Part shown: one piece after another, positions 24,100 through 33,461 of the stretch
How the letters are laid out: the number at the start of each line of letters is the position of its first letter
Numbering within the stretch: position 1 is the stretch's first letter
Origin: Paeniglutamicibacter psychrophenolicus
GTDB taxonomy: Bacteria; Actinomycetota; Actinomycetes; Actinomycetales; Micrococcaceae
DNA length: 64,000 bases
Direction of reading: 5' to 3'
NCBI RefSeq assembly: GCF_017876575.1
Contig: NZ_JAGIOE010000001.1
Coordinates: 4,692,443-4,756,442, forward strand
Translations under genes and position numbers: made by a program
The notes under the pieces: model-generated
The model's database searches: none
The model's input: only the letters and a program-made list of their open reading frames with translations
Told to the model about the DNA's origin: nothing

Positions 24100-27042
24100 T
24101 CAGGCTCCGGGGTCCGGCTCCGGCGCGCCGTGGGGCAGGGCGGCCCAGGCCCGGTGCACGATGTCGGTGCGGGGCAACGCTCCGGCGAGCGCCGCGATCC
24201 GTGCGCTGCGACTCTCCCCCAACCGTCCGCGGAGGCGTTCGCGCAATTCGGTCTGACGCATGGCGTCGGGGCCCGCCAGCGTCGTGGCGGAGGGCGCGGC
24301 GTCCGCCGCAGCCAGCAGGAATTCGGCCAGGGCGTCGCGCCCCGTGGCGGCGAACGACCCGGCCAGCATCCGCACCGTGGTCCAGAGCTGCGGCCAGTTC
24401 CCCTCCCGGAGCAGGCCCTCCAGCAGCGGCCCTGCCATGTCCAGCGCCTCGCGGTGTTCGCCGATCCGGACCAGCGCCGCGAGCCAGGCGATCCTGGCCA
24501 CCAGCCCCACCTGTTGCGCCGCGATCCTGTCCGCCCGTAGCGCCGCCTCGCGGAACACCGCAGTGGCCGTTGCCGGGTCCCGCACCGCCAGCACCTCCCC
24601 GCTGGCGTAGGTGGCGAAGGCGCGGATGGACCCGTGGACGGGCCCCTCGGCCACCGACCGGGCGGCCCGGGCGGAAGCCCCCGCGGCGGCCTGGTCCCCG
24701 GCATAGCAGTGGACCAGGGCCAGCGAGGCGTGCAGCTCGGCGCGGTTCCCCTCGGTGAGGCCGGCGATCTGCAACGCCCCGGCGAAGTGCGCGGCGGCCT
24801 CCATCAACCGACCGGCATACAGCGCCGCAATGCCCGAGGCCAGTCCGGCCAGGTACGCCGACTGCACAGTGGTGGCCAGCCCGCGGGCCCGGGCGGCAAG
24901 TTCGAGTGCCTGCTCCGGCGCTCCCTGCTGGACCGCGGCCAGCGCGGCGGCGGCCAGGCCCAGTGCTTCGGCCCCTTGCCCGCGCAGCCCGGAGGCGCGG
25001 GCCACTTCTGTGGACAACTGCCACAGCTGCGGCCCCGGCATCCAATGCGGCACCAGGGCCAGCTGCCCGGTGATCGTCGCGGCCAGGGAGCACCTGCCGG
25101 TGTCCAGCGCGAAGCGCACCGCGGCAGCGAGATCCGCCTTGGCCCGGTCCAGCCGGCCGAAGCCACTCATGCCGCGGGACACGGAGGCGGTGGCGAACCT
25201 GCCGGCCAGGGCTGCGGCCCAGCGGGCATGGGCGATCCGGGCGGCATCGGTGCGGTGCGCGGCCTCCAGCCTGGCGGCGGCATGCGCCCGAACCGTTTCC
25301 AGCAAGCGGTAGCGGGTGCCGGCCGGGTCCCGGATGAGTACGAGCATCGAGCATTCCACGAGTTCGGCCAGCCGCAGGTCCGCGTGCGTGCCTCCGCCCG
25401 GCGCCATCGCCTCGGCCGCGTCCAGGTCGAATTCGCCGCCGAAGACGGAGAGTGATTCGAGCAGCTGCGCGGTCGCCGGCTCCAGCAGTTCCCAGGAGTA
25501 GTCCAGCACGCGGGCCAGCGAATCCTGCCGCCCGCCCCCGTTCCCGGCGACCAGGTCCAGGCCCCGGTCCAGGCGTTCGAGCAACGGACCGGCACCCAGC
25601 ACCGCTGCCCGCCCGGCGGCCTGCTCGATGGCCAGCGGCAGCCCGTCCAGCCGCCGCACCAGCTCGGCCACGGTCTCCGCGGCGCCGTCCCGGGGCGGGT
25701 CGGTTCCGGATCGTTTGACGAACAATTGCACCGCGGCGGAGGCGTTGATTTCCCCGCGTTGGGCACCGGGGGCCGGGACGGGAAGCGGGTCCAGCACCAG
25801 CACTTCCTCGTGCGCAAGGCCCAGCCTGGCCCGGCTGGTGGCCAGCAGCGGGGAATCGGGGCAGGCGCGGGCCAGGGCGCCTGCCAGCTCGCGGACCTCG
25901 GCACGCACGTGCTCGCAATTATCCAGCACCAGCAGCCCGGGGGCCGCGCGCAGCGCCTCGGCGATAGCCTCCAGGGGGTCATCCCCGGTGCCGGGTTCCA
26001 TGCCCAGTGCAGCGCAGACCGCGGTGCCCACCGCGGCGGTTCCTCCGGGTGCCGGGCGGGTCACGCCCGCCAGGTCCACCGGCACCGGGGCCAGGCCCGT
26101 GCGGTGCCCGAGGGCTCCCAGCGCCTCGGTGACCAGGCGGGTCTTGCCCACTCCCCCGGGCCCCGTCACCGTCACCAGGCGGTGGGTGGCAACCAGGTCA
26201 AGCAGCCGGGCGGTTTCCTGCTCCCGGCCCATGAAGCTGGTGACAGGCGGCCCGCTGAAAACCGGCAGGTTCCGCCGCCCCGGGTGCCAGTGCCCCGTGG
26301 TTCCGGTGTTCCCCAGGATGCGTTTTTGGAGGCCTTCGAGGTAGGGCGAGGGGTCAAGCCCGAGTTCCCGGGCCAGAATCTTGCGGTACCCGCTGTACGC
26401 CTGCAGTGCCTCCGGCGTCCGCCCGGAGCGGGACAGCGCACTCATCATCAGTCCCAGGGCCCGCTCCCGGAAGGGATGCTCCTTCACGAAGGGCAGCAGC
26501 CGCGCCAACGCAGCGTCCGCTGCCCCGAGTTCCAGGTCGATGGCCGCCCGCTCCTCGCAGGCATCCAGCCGCAGCCCATCGAGCCGGGCGGCTTCCGCCC
26601 GGGCGAAGTCACTGTCGTTGAACTCCTGGTAGGCAGTTCCCCGCCACAGTCCCAGCGCGGCATCCAACAAACGTGCCGCTGGCTCCGCTGGACTGCGTGC
26701 GGCCCTGGTGCACAGTTCCTCAAAGCGCTCGGCATCGGTGCTGCCGGGCGGGGCGTCCAACAGGTAGCCGCCGGGAACCGCGTCGAGGCATTGCCCGCCC
26801 AGGATCCCGCGCAGCCGCGAGATGACGGTGTAAAGCGCTGCCGGCGGAGACTCCGGCAGGTCCCGGCCCCACGCGGCATCGATGAGTGCGTCTGCTCCCA
26901 CCATGTACCCGCGGTGCAGCAACAGGACCGCCAGCACCGCCCGGCGACGGCCCGCGGGCAAAACGACGGGGACACCGTCCACGGTGGCCCGCAGGGGGCC
27001 AAGCACCGCGAATCCAATGACAGGCCCGTCCATACCTGCCAT
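24100..27042 (-). CDS. SARP/AfsR-like transcriptional regulator (BTAD + NB-ARC + TPR)
   Basis: This 980-residue STAND-type regulator has an OmpR-like winged helix at about residues 10-90 and a bacterial transcriptional activator domain at about 95-245 (EERAAIDLELGAADAALARL, LMMSALSRSGRTPEALQAY). An NB-ARC ATPase follows, with P-loop GPGGVGKT at about 293-300, LLVLDNCEHV and GLPLAIEQAAGRA, and then an Ala-rich TPR-like C-terminus. Such proteins activate neighbouring metabolic genes. No polyketide or peptide synthase is near, so the target is probably the divergent methyltransferase/cupin pair. The start is ATG 27042 or the ATG 9 bp inside. Confidence 0.9.
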   Translation of the reverse strand: MAGMDGPVIGFAVLGPLRATVDGVPVVLPAGRRRAVLAVLLLHRGYMVGADALIDAAWGRDLPESPPAALYTVISRLRGILGGQCLDAVPGGYLLDAPPGSTDAERFEELCTRAARSPAEPAARLLDAALGLWRGTAYQEFNDSDFARAEAARLDGLRLDACEERAAIDLELGAADAALARLLPFVKEHPFRERALGLMMSALSRSGRTPEALQAYSGYRKILARELGLDPSPYLEGLQKRILGNTGTTGHWHPGRRNLPVFSGPPVTSFMGREQETARLLDLVATHRLVTVTGPGGVGKTRLVTEALGALGHRTGLAPVPVDLAGVTRPAPGGTAAVGTAVCAALGMEPGTGDDPLEAIAEALRAAPGLLVLDNCEHVRAEVRELAGALARACPDSPLLATSRARLGLAHEEVLVLDPLPVPAPGAQRGEINASAAVQLFVKRSGTDPPRDGAAETVAELVRRLDGLPLAIEQAAGRAAVLGAGPLLERLDRGLDLVAGNGGGRQDSLARVLDYSWELLEPATAQLLESLSVFGGEFDLDAAEAMAPGGGTHADLRLAELVECSMLVLIRDPAGTRYRLLETVRAHAAARLEAAHRTDAARIAHARWAAALAGRFATASVSRGMSGFGRLDRAKADLAAAVRFALDTGRCSLAATITGQLALVPHWMPGPQLWQLSTEVARASGLRGQGAEALGLAAAALAAVQQGAPEQALELAARARGLATTVQSAYLAGLASGIAALYAGRLMEAAAHFAGALQIAGLTEGNRAELHASLALVHCYAGDQAAAGASARAARSVAEGPVHGSIRAFATYASGEVLAVRDPATATAVFREAALRADRIAAQQVGLVARIAWLAALVRIGEHREALDMAGPLLEGLLREGNWPQLWTTVRMLAGSFAATGRDALAEFLLAAADAAPSATTLAGPDAMRQTELRERLRGRLGESRSARIAALAGALPRTDIVHRAWAALPHGAPEPDPGA

Positions 27043-27200
27043 TGTCCTGACTCACCGCGTGAAGTCCAGTGAAAGGTCGATGAAAGGCCAACCGCGCAGG
27101 CTGGGGACATGGAAGACGAATACCGCCGCGTACTACCGCTCGCCGGAAACCCCGAGTTCCTGCCCCGGAGAATCCGGCGGCCCACCCCGAAGGAGGAGCC

Positions 27201-28331
27201 ATGAACGGCCCCGCAGAAAACACCATCACCCCGGACGCACCGGCGCATGCCGCCGGGCGGGCGGTTGAAAAGGACATCGAGGCCTTCGCCGGGCAGCTCG
27301 CCGGGGCCATGATCGGTGCGGCATCCCTGGCCGCCGTCGTGCTCGGCGACCGGCTGGGGCTCTACGCGGCCATGGCCGGCAAACCACCGGCCACCTCGGG
27401 GGAACTGGCCGACGCCACCGGGTTCGACGAGCGCCTGCTGCGCGAATGGCTGGCCCAGCAGGCCACCGCCGGTTTCCTTCGCTACGAGGACCCGACCCAG
27501 AGCTTCTCCCTGCCGCCGGCGCACGCCGCGGTGCTGGTGGACGGGGCCTCCCCGGCCTCGATGATCGGCGACATCACCATGGCGGCGACCCTGTTCCGGG
27601 ACACCGAAGCGGTGGCCGGGGCCTTCGGCTCCGGGCACGGCCTGGACTGGGCACTCCATGATCCGCTGGTGTTCGAAGCCACCGAACGCTTCTGGGGCGC
27701 GCGCTACCGCGCGGGACTCGAAGGCTGGCTGGCCCTGCTTCCGGAGCTCGATGCGGCGCTGCGCACCGGCGCCACGGTGGCCGATGTCGGCTGCGGTCGC
27801 GGCTATCCCTCGGTGCTGCTGGCCGGGATGTATCCCGACGCGCGCATCACCGGATTCGATGCCCACGAACCATCGATCCAGCTGGCGCGGGAACGCGCGA
27901 ATGCTGCCGGCCTCGCAGCACGGGTCGATTTCGCCCTCTCCGACGCGGCAGGCTACCCGGGCACGGGATACGACCTGATCACGTTCTTTGATGCGTTCCA
28001 TGACCTGGGCGACCCGCTCGGGGCGGCCATCCATGCCCGGGACGCGCTGGCCGACGGCGGGACGCTGCTGCTCATCGAGCCGTACTCCGCCGGTTCGCTC
28101 GCGCAGAACCTGGCTCAAAATCCCGCCGCCGCCTTCGGCTACGCCGCCTCCACCTTCCTGTGCACGCCCAACTCGCTGTCCCAGCCCGTCGGTTTGGCCC
28201 TGGGTGCGATGTCCGGGGAGCAAACACTGCGCGGGGTCCTGGCACAGGCCGGATTCACCGCGGTCGAGAAGGTCGCGGAAACGCCGTTCAACCTGGTGCT
28301 GGCGGCCCAACGCCTGCACCCCGAGAAATGA
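27201..28331 (+). CDS. Class I SAM-dependent methyltransferase with N-terminal winged helix
   Basis: This 376-residue protein has an N-terminal dimerisation/winged-helix region (ATSGELADATGFDERLLREWLAQQATAGFL) and a class I SAM fold with VADVGCGRGYPSVLLAG at about 191-207, GFDAHEPSI and DLITFFDAFHDLGDP. The arrangement resembles O-methyltransferase-like proteins annotated in transcription-factor-type families, but the substrate is unknown. The ATG at 27201 has a strong AAGGAGGAGCC leader. It is divergent from the SARP gene and followed 15 bp later by a cupin. Confidence 0.87.
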   Translation: MNGPAENTITPDAPAHAAGRAVEKDIEAFAGQLAGAMIGAASLAAVVLGDRLGLYAAMAGKPPATSGELADATGFDERLLREWLAQQATAGFLRYEDPTQSFSLPPAHAAVLVDGASPASMIGDITMAATLFRDTEAVAGAFGSGHGLDWALHDPLVFEATERFWGARYRAGLEGWLALLPELDAALRTGATVADVGCGRGYPSVLLAGMYPDARITGFDAHEPSIQLARERANAAGLAARVDFALSDAAGYPGTGYDLITFFDAFHDLGDPLGAAIHARDALADGGTLLLIEPYSAGSLAQNLAQNPAAAFGYAASTFLCTPNSLSQPVGLALGAMSGEQTLRGVLAQAGFTAVEKVAETPFNLVLAAQRLHPEK

Positions 28332-28346
28332 AAGAGGTGCGTCACC

Positions 28347-28907
28347 GTGACCACCACCTGCATCACCCCCGAAACCGCCGTCCAGGTCCTGGCCAACGAA
28401 CCGAGGCTGTGGCCGCCGCAATCGCCGCTGGACCCCGGTCCGCGCGGGGTCGCGATCCGCGTGCTGGTGCCCGGCAAGGCGACCGGCTACCAGTACGCGT
28501 GCGTCGAAACGGCGCTGGCCCCCAAGCTGCTGGGCCCCGATCCCCACCTGCACCACACCCTCGACGAGCTCTCGCTGGTGCTCTCCGGGACGCTGAGCGT
28601 GTACGTCGACGGGACCGTCTACGAGGTCCCTGCCGGGGGCATGCAATTGCGCCCGGCCGGACTGGTCCACACCTTCTTCAACGCCACCGACAAACCTGTC
28701 AGGTTCGCCGACATGTTCTTCAACCAGAACTTCGACGAGTACCTGGAGGAATACTTCAGGATCCTCGAGGCCGGGGACCGCAGCCCGCTGGGCCACGGAG
28801 ACCCTGCCATCGTGCGGCGCTTCGCGGAACTGGACGAGCGCTTCGGCGTGGTGATGTTCCACGACCAGCGCCAGCACTTCCTCGATACCTACGGGCTCAG
28901 GGGCTAG
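28347..28907 (+). CDS. Cupin domain protein
   Basis: This 186-residue single-domain cupin has motif 1 as HLHHTLDELSLVLSGTLSVYVDG and motif 2 as PAGGMQLRPAGLVHTFFNATDKP, with His and Glu metal ligands retained. The C-terminal FGVVMFHDQRQHFL tail extends beyond the barrel. It could be a metal-dependent isomerase, dioxygenase or binding protein. It is co-directional with and 15 bp from the methyltransferase gene, so probably in the same operon. Confidence 0.82.
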   Translation: MTTTCITPETAVQVLANEPRLWPPQSPLDPGPRGVAIRVLVPGKATGYQYACVETALAPKLLGPDPHLHHTLDELSLVLSGTLSVYVDGTVYEVPAGGMQLRPAGLVHTFFNATDKPVRFADMFFNQNFDEYLEEYFRILEAGDRSPLGHGDPAIVRRFAELDERFGVVMFHDQRQHFLDTYGLRG

Positions 28908-28925
28908 CGCCTGGCCGGGTGCGGG

Positions 28926-29294
28926 TCAGTGCCGGGCGTAGCCGCCGGCTCCGGTGAAGTCCAGCAGCACGCAGGGCTCGTCCCCGAGCACCCAGCCGTC
29001 GTGCCCGGGCTCAATGACAAACACGTCGCCCGGGCCGGCGACGGCCTCGGTCCCGTCGTCCATGCGCACCGCAAGCCGGCCGGAGAGCACTGCACCGGTG
29101 TGCAGCACCCGGCAGCTGTCGGTGCCCGCCGTCGGACGCATGTGCACCGACCAGCGCCAGCCCGGTTCGAAGACCATCCGCCCCACTGTTCTCCCGGCAA
29201 CCTGCACGATGTCCATATGCCCGTGCGCGAAATCGCGCACCTCATCCGGGGAGTCCAGGTTCTTCGCGGCCAGGACCGCGCCGAGGGTGCTCAT
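28926..29294 (-). CDS. Small cupin protein
   Basis: This 122-residue cupin contains GWRWSVHMRPTAGTDSCRVLHTGAVLSGRLAV and the second motif AGPGDVFVIEPGHDGWVLGDEP. The first motif has a shifted His pattern (VHMRP, VLHTG), as in some cupins with altered metal sites. The start at 29294 overlaps the stop of the DUF4242 gene by 4 bp (ATGA), so the two are translationally coupled. Function is unknown. Confidence 0.8.
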   Translation of the reverse strand: MSTLGAVLAAKNLDSPDEVRDFAHGHMDIVQVAGRTVGRMVFEPGWRWSVHMRPTAGTDSCRVLHTGAVLSGRLAVRMDDGTEAVAGPGDVFVIEPGHDGWVLGDEPCVLLDFTGAGGYARH

Positions 29295-29569
29295 GGCGCC
29301 TCTCCCGTCACCGGATCGATGATTGCGGAGACCTGCCGGATGTTGTCGCACGGGAACCCGCCGATGCGGGCGTGCTCTCGGATCATCCCCTTGTCCCTGG
29401 CGTTGTACACACAAAAGTGCCGGTCCTCGGCCACATAGCTGTGCACCCATTGGATGCCCTCGCCCAGCTGCCGCAGCACGCCGTTGGAGCCCGCCGCCAA
29501 CTCCTGCAATTGACCTTCGTCCATCCGGCCGGCGCCCGGAACGGTCCGTTCGATGACAAACTTCGGCAT
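29291..29569 (-). CDS. DUF4242 protein (SCO4226-like nickel-binding)
   Basis: This 92-residue ferredoxin-like protein begins MPKFVIERTVPGAG and continues WVHSYVAEDRHFCVYNARDKGMIREHARIGGFP, matching DUF4242. A Streptomyces member (SCO4226) is described as nickel-binding. The ATG at 29569 follows AGGAG with 9-bp spacing; the open frame upstream is not homologous. It forms an operon with the small cupin and probably with the HD-GYP/LuxR gene 75 bp upstream. The physiological role is not known. Confidence 0.83.
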   Translation of the reverse strand: MPKFVIERTVPGAGRMDEGQLQELAAGSNGVLRQLGEGIQWVHSYVAEDRHFCVYNARDKGMIREHARIGGFPCDNIRQVSAIIDPVTGEAP

Positions 29570-29644
29570 CGTGCCCATCTCCTGTGGTTCTGCCGCGGTG
29601 TCCTTCACCGCATGCAACAACCGTAGGACTGCGGGCACCGGGTT

Positions 29645-31249
29645 TCATGGGGCGTTTACCCCATCACCGAACTCCTGGAGCCGGTCCAGCAGCCCGTGCC
29701 GCATCGCAAACAGGGTCGCTGCCGCGCGGCTGCCGACACCGGCCTTGGCATAGATCCGTTCGATGTGGTTCCCTGCAGTCTTGGACGCGATGCCCAGCCG
29801 TGCGGCGATCTGCCGGTTGGAGGCACCGCGGGCCAGCAGCACCAGCACCTGGACCTCGCGGGCGGTGAGGCCCGCGGGCCCGGTGGGCCTGCGTTCGGGG
29901 GCCTGCCCGGCGCAGGCCAGGACCGCGTCGACGGCCCCGGCGTCCATCCCGCCGGCGGCCACCTGGGCCACCAGCAGCCCGGCGGCCCGCTCGGCGGTGT
30001 GTGGAACCGGGCGCGGCTCGCGCAGCCGCTGGTATTCGTTGGCCGCCGCCAGGATCCGGCCCGGCAGCGGGATCATCGCCGCGTTCAGGCCGCGGTGGTG
30101 GCCGGAGCCGTCGAGTCGCTCGTGCGCCAGCGCGGCCAGTTGCCCGATCTCGCGCAGCGCCGCGGGCCGCGCGAGCATGCGTTCGGTGTAGTAGGGCAGC
30201 ATCCGCAGCCGTTCGGCCTCGGTGCGGTCCAGCTCCCCGTCCTTTTCCAGGATCGCGTTCGGGATCCCGGTGCGCCCCAGGTCGTGCAGCAGGGCGGCGC
30301 GCCCCAGCAGCCTGACCTGTTCGTCCTCCAACCCCAGCCGGCGGGCCGCGGCCGCCGCGAGCCGGGCCACGGCGCGGCTGTGTCCGCGCAGCCGCGGGGC
30401 CTTCAGGTCGGCGTAGTCGGCCAGCACGCCCAGCACGGGGTCCAGCTCGGCACCGGTGACTTCGCGGTGCAGGCCCGGTTCCGCGTCGATCAGCGCCTCG
30501 AAGGCCGATCCGGCGGGAAGTTCAGCGAAGAGCTCCTCGGCGTCCCGCCTGAAGGCGGCCACCAGCTCCGGGTCGAACTGGGTGCCGCTGCGCGCCTCGG
30601 CCACCGCCAGCGCGGCGGCGGTTCCGCCCCGCCGATGGTGCACCTCCAGCACGTCGCACAGCTGCCAGAGCCGGGTGGCCACCGCGATCCTGCTCCCGCC
30701 AAGCCCCGCGGGCAGGCCGTGGCCGTCCCAGCGGGCAAAGACCTGTTGCAGCGGGCCGGAAACACCCGGGCCGAGCCCCAGCCGGCCGGCGAACTCGGCC
30801 GCCACCAGACAGTGCGTCCGCAGCGAGGACTTCACGCCTGCGGCTCCGGTGGCCAGCAGCGCGGCCCGGGTGCCGAGCCTTCGGGCGGCCGGGGCGCCGG
30901 TGCCCGCGGTGCGCAGCAGGTAGCCCAGGAACGGCAGCGGCGCCATGTCCACGTCGAACACGCCGGCCCGGTAGGCGATGTCGTCGCCGAAGCGGCGCGA
31001 GGACTCCGGGCTGTCGGCGATGCACCCCACCCAGCCGAGCAGTGCCACGTAATAGAGGTCGGCGCGGTCGGCGGGCCCCAGCCCGGTTCGCTCGCCCAGC
31101 TTGGTGGCCAACAGCGCGGAACGTGCCACGTGTTCCATGGGCTGGCCGAGTCCCAGGTCCATCGCCAGTGACAGCGTGCCCACCAGCTCGGCCAACCGGA
31201 TTCCGCTTCCCGCCGCCCGATGCGCGGCTTCGCCCTCCATGGGCACCAC
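29645..31249 (-). CDS. Tandem HD-GYP-like / LuxR-type regulator
   Basis: This 534-residue protein carries two HD-GYP-like modules and a C-terminal LuxR helix-turn-helix. The first module keeps only RWDGHGLPAGLGG (residues 173-185) and lacks the upstream HD. The second has LLHDLGRTGIP with His322/Asp323 and HERLDGSGHHRGL, where GYP has become GHH. The DNA-binding domain is GLTAREVQVLVLLARGASNRQIAARLGIASKTAGNHIERIYAK (about 460-503). It probably senses a signal and regulates the DUF4242/cupin genes downstream. Cyclic-di-GMP hydrolysis is uncertain because the GYP motif is altered. The start may be the ATG three codons in. Confidence 0.85.
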   Translation of the reverse strand: MVPMEGEAAHRAAGSGIRLAELVGTLSLAMDLGLGQPMEHVARSALLATKLGERTGLGPADRADLYYVALLGWVGCIADSPESSRRFGDDIAYRAGVFDVDMAPLPFLGYLLRTAGTGAPAARRLGTRAALLATGAAGVKSSLRTHCLVAAEFAGRLGLGPGVSGPLQQVFARWDGHGLPAGLGGSRIAVATRLWQLCDVLEVHHRRGGTAAALAVAEARSGTQFDPELVAAFRRDAEELFAELPAGSAFEALIDAEPGLHREVTGAELDPVLGVLADYADLKAPRLRGHSRAVARLAAAAARRLGLEDEQVRLLGRAALLHDLGRTGIPNAILEKDGELDRTEAERLRMLPYYTERMLARPAALREIGQLAALAHERLDGSGHHRGLNAAMIPLPGRILAAANEYQRLREPRPVPHTAERAAGLLVAQVAAGGMDAGAVDAVLACAGQAPERRPTGPAGLTAREVQVLVLLARGASNRQIAARLGIASKTAGNHIERIYAKAGVGSRAAATLFAMRHGLLDRLQEFGDGVNAP

Positions 31250-31289
31250 GATACGCCCCGGGGCTGCGCACCGGCCAGCGCCGGGGCTG

Positions 31290-33461
31290 CTACGGCGCCG
31301 GGGTCCGGGCCTTCGAATCCATCGGGGCGCGCAGCGAGCCGTAGCGTTCCATCCGGTGCCAGCGCAGGCGCACGCCGGCCAGCGCGGTGACCACCGACTG
31401 GATCACCACCAGGTACATCAGCTGCCGGTACACGAACTGCTGCAGCGGCAGCGTCCACAGGGCGCGCAGCGGCTCGCGGTCGAGCCGGAACGCGTAGGCC
31501 GCCATGATGAACTGGATCAGCAGGAAGGTGCCCCAAAGGACGGCAATCCTGACGGGATCCAGGAACACCAGGCCGTAAATGGCAAAGATGTCGACCACGG
31601 GCGCGAAGAGCGGAAGCAGCACCTGGAAGAGCAGCAGGTAGGCCAGCCCCCGGCGCCCCAGCTTCCCGGCAGCACCCGACTGCGCGACGGCCCCGCGGTG
31701 CTTCCACATGGCCTGCAGCGTGCCATAGCACCAGCGGTAGCGCTGCTTCCACAAGGCCCCGAGGGTCGCCGGGGCCTCGGTCCAGGCCAGGGCGTCGTCC
31801 TCGTACACGACCCGCCAGCCGTCGCGGCACAGGGCCATGGTCAGGTCGGTGTCCTCGGCGAGGGTGTCGCTGCTGACCCCGCCCACCCGGGCCAGGGCCT
31901 CGCGGCGGAACGCGCCGATCGCCCCGGGGACCGTGGGCATGCATTCGGCGACGTCGAACAGGCGCCGGTCCAGGTTGAACCCGACGACGTATTCGATGTG
32001 CTGCCACGCACCGAGGATGCCGCCGCGGTTGGCGATCTTGGTGTTGCCCGAGATGGCGCCGACCCGCGGATCGGAAAAGCGCTGGATCAGCACGTGGACG
32101 GTGTCGGGTTCGAACACGGTGTCCCCGTCGACCATCACCACCAGGTCGTGGCGGGCCGCGGCGATCCCGGCATTCAGCGCCGAGGGCTTCCCGCCGTTCT
32201 CCTTGCGGATGACCTCGACGCCGGGCAGTCCGAGCGCCTCGACGATGTCGGCGGTGCCGTCCGTGGACCCGTCGTCGACGACGATGACCTGCACCGGATG
32301 GGTCGAGGCGGCGATGGACCGCACGGCCGCCTCGATGCCGGCCGATTCGTTGTAGGCGGGGACGATCACGCTGACCGGGTCGAGGACCTCGGTGCGCATC
32401 GGTGAGGTGAACCAGGCCCGGCCGCGCTCGGCCTCGCGGCTGCGCCGCACGGACCGGCTGTGCCGGAAGGCGACCACCATCACCAGCACCGCCCGCGCCA
32501 GCGTCACGACCCCGGCCGCGACCAGGCCCCAGGAGATGGCCGTGGCAACGGCATCGGTGAAGCGGACACCGAAGACGAATGCGGTCCCGATCAAGGAATC
32601 GGCGACGGACGCCTGCCGGGTGCTGTCCACGCCGATCGAGTCGCCGACCGTGGTGAAGCGGTGGCCGGGCCCGTCCTGCTTCCCCAGCGCCGCGGACAGC
32701 GCCTCGACGGTCTGGGAACGGTTCCCCCCGCCGTCGTGCATCAGGAGCACCTGGCCCCCGGCCCCGTGCAGCAGCAATTGGCCGGTGATCACCTTGGCGC
32801 CGGGGGCGCGCTCGTCTGCGCTGTTGAGTGTGCTCAGCACGGTCAGGAAGCCCTCGTCCGCTGCCGTCTCCATGGCCGACCACTGTCCGTTCGTCGTGGC
32901 CGCGTTCCCCGAGCTGTGGGGCGGGCGCAGCAGCGACGGCGATTGGCCGGTGATCCCCGCGACGACCTTCTGGGCACCCCGGATCTCGAGCTCGCGCCGC
33001 CACGAGGGGGCCCCGGAGAGGTCGGCGTGCGTGAGGGTCTGGATGCCGATCTCGTGGCCCTCGGCGGCCATGCGCCGCAGCAGCCCGGGCTGCCGGATCG
33101 CCGAGGTGCCGGTGACGAAGAAGGTGGCATGGACCCCGTGCTCCCGCAGGACATCGAGGATCTTCGGCGTCCAGACCGGGTCGGGCCCGTCGTCGAAGGT
33201 CAGGGCCACGGTGCGGTCGGAGGGGCCGGCCGTGCGGACATCCTGCCCGCGGGCATCAATGATCGGGCCACCGTCCAGGACTGCCTCCGGGACATTCCCG
33301 GCGGCGCGGCTCACGGGCGCGGGGCGATCGCCGATGCCTGCCAGGTGGTTCATGTATCCCTGGATGGCCAGCGACAACCCCAGTGTCAGGACGACGACAA
33401 CCATGAGGAACCAGTGCGCCGCGATGCCGCCGGTGCGGGCCACCCGGCGTCCGCGGCTCAC
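31290..33461 (-). CDS. Polysaccharide deacetylase - glycosyltransferase family 2 fusion
   Basis: This 723-residue membrane protein has a signal-anchor helix at about 15-38 and an extracellular NodB deacetylase (VALTFDDGPDP at about 84-94, GHEIGIQTLTHADL, LLRPPHSSGN). After further membrane segments comes a processive GT2 domain with VIVPAYNES at about 364, VDDGSTDGT, DGDT, EDTDLTMAL and QRYRW at about 573, followed by C-terminal membrane helices. It probably polymerises and N-deacetylates a beta-linked amino-sugar polymer such as poly-GlcNAc or a chitin-like exopolysaccharide. It overlaps the small membrane protein gene upstream by 4 bp. Confidence 0.9.
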   Translation of the reverse strand: MSRGRRVARTGGIAAHWFLMVVVVLTLGLSLAIQGYMNHLAGIGDRPAPVSRAAGNVPEAVLDGGPIIDARGQDVRTAGPSDRTVALTFDDGPDPVWTPKILDVLREHGVHATFFVTGTSAIRQPGLLRRMAAEGHEIGIQTLTHADLSGAPSWRRELEIRGAQKVVAGITGQSPSLLRPPHSSGNAATTNGQWSAMETAADEGFLTVLSTLNSADERAPGAKVITGQLLLHGAGGQVLLMHDGGGNRSQTVEALSAALGKQDGPGHRFTTVGDSIGVDSTRQASVADSLIGTAFVFGVRFTDAVATAISWGLVAAGVVTLARAVLVMVVAFRHSRSVRRSREAERGRAWFTSPMRTEVLDPVSVIVPAYNESAGIEAAVRSIAASTHPVQVIVVDDGSTDGTADIVEALGLPGVEVIRKENGGKPSALNAGIAAARHDLVVMVDGDTVFEPDTVHVLIQRFSDPRVGAISGNTKIANRGGILGAWQHIEYVVGFNLDRRLFDVAECMPTVPGAIGAFRREALARVGGVSSDTLAEDTDLTMALCRDGWRVVYEDDALAWTEAPATLGALWKQRYRWCYGTLQAMWKHRGAVAQSGAAGKLGRRGLAYLLLFQVLLPLFAPVVDIFAIYGLVFLDPVRIAVLWGTFLLIQFIMAAYAFRLDREPLRALWTLPLQQFVYRQLMYLVVIQSVVTALAGVRLRWHRMERYGSLRAPMDSKARTPAP

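Noticed and set aside
24100-31249. Secondary-metabolite biosynthetic cluster around the SARP regulator
   Set aside because: No polyketide synthase, NRPS, terpene or RiPP core gene is present.
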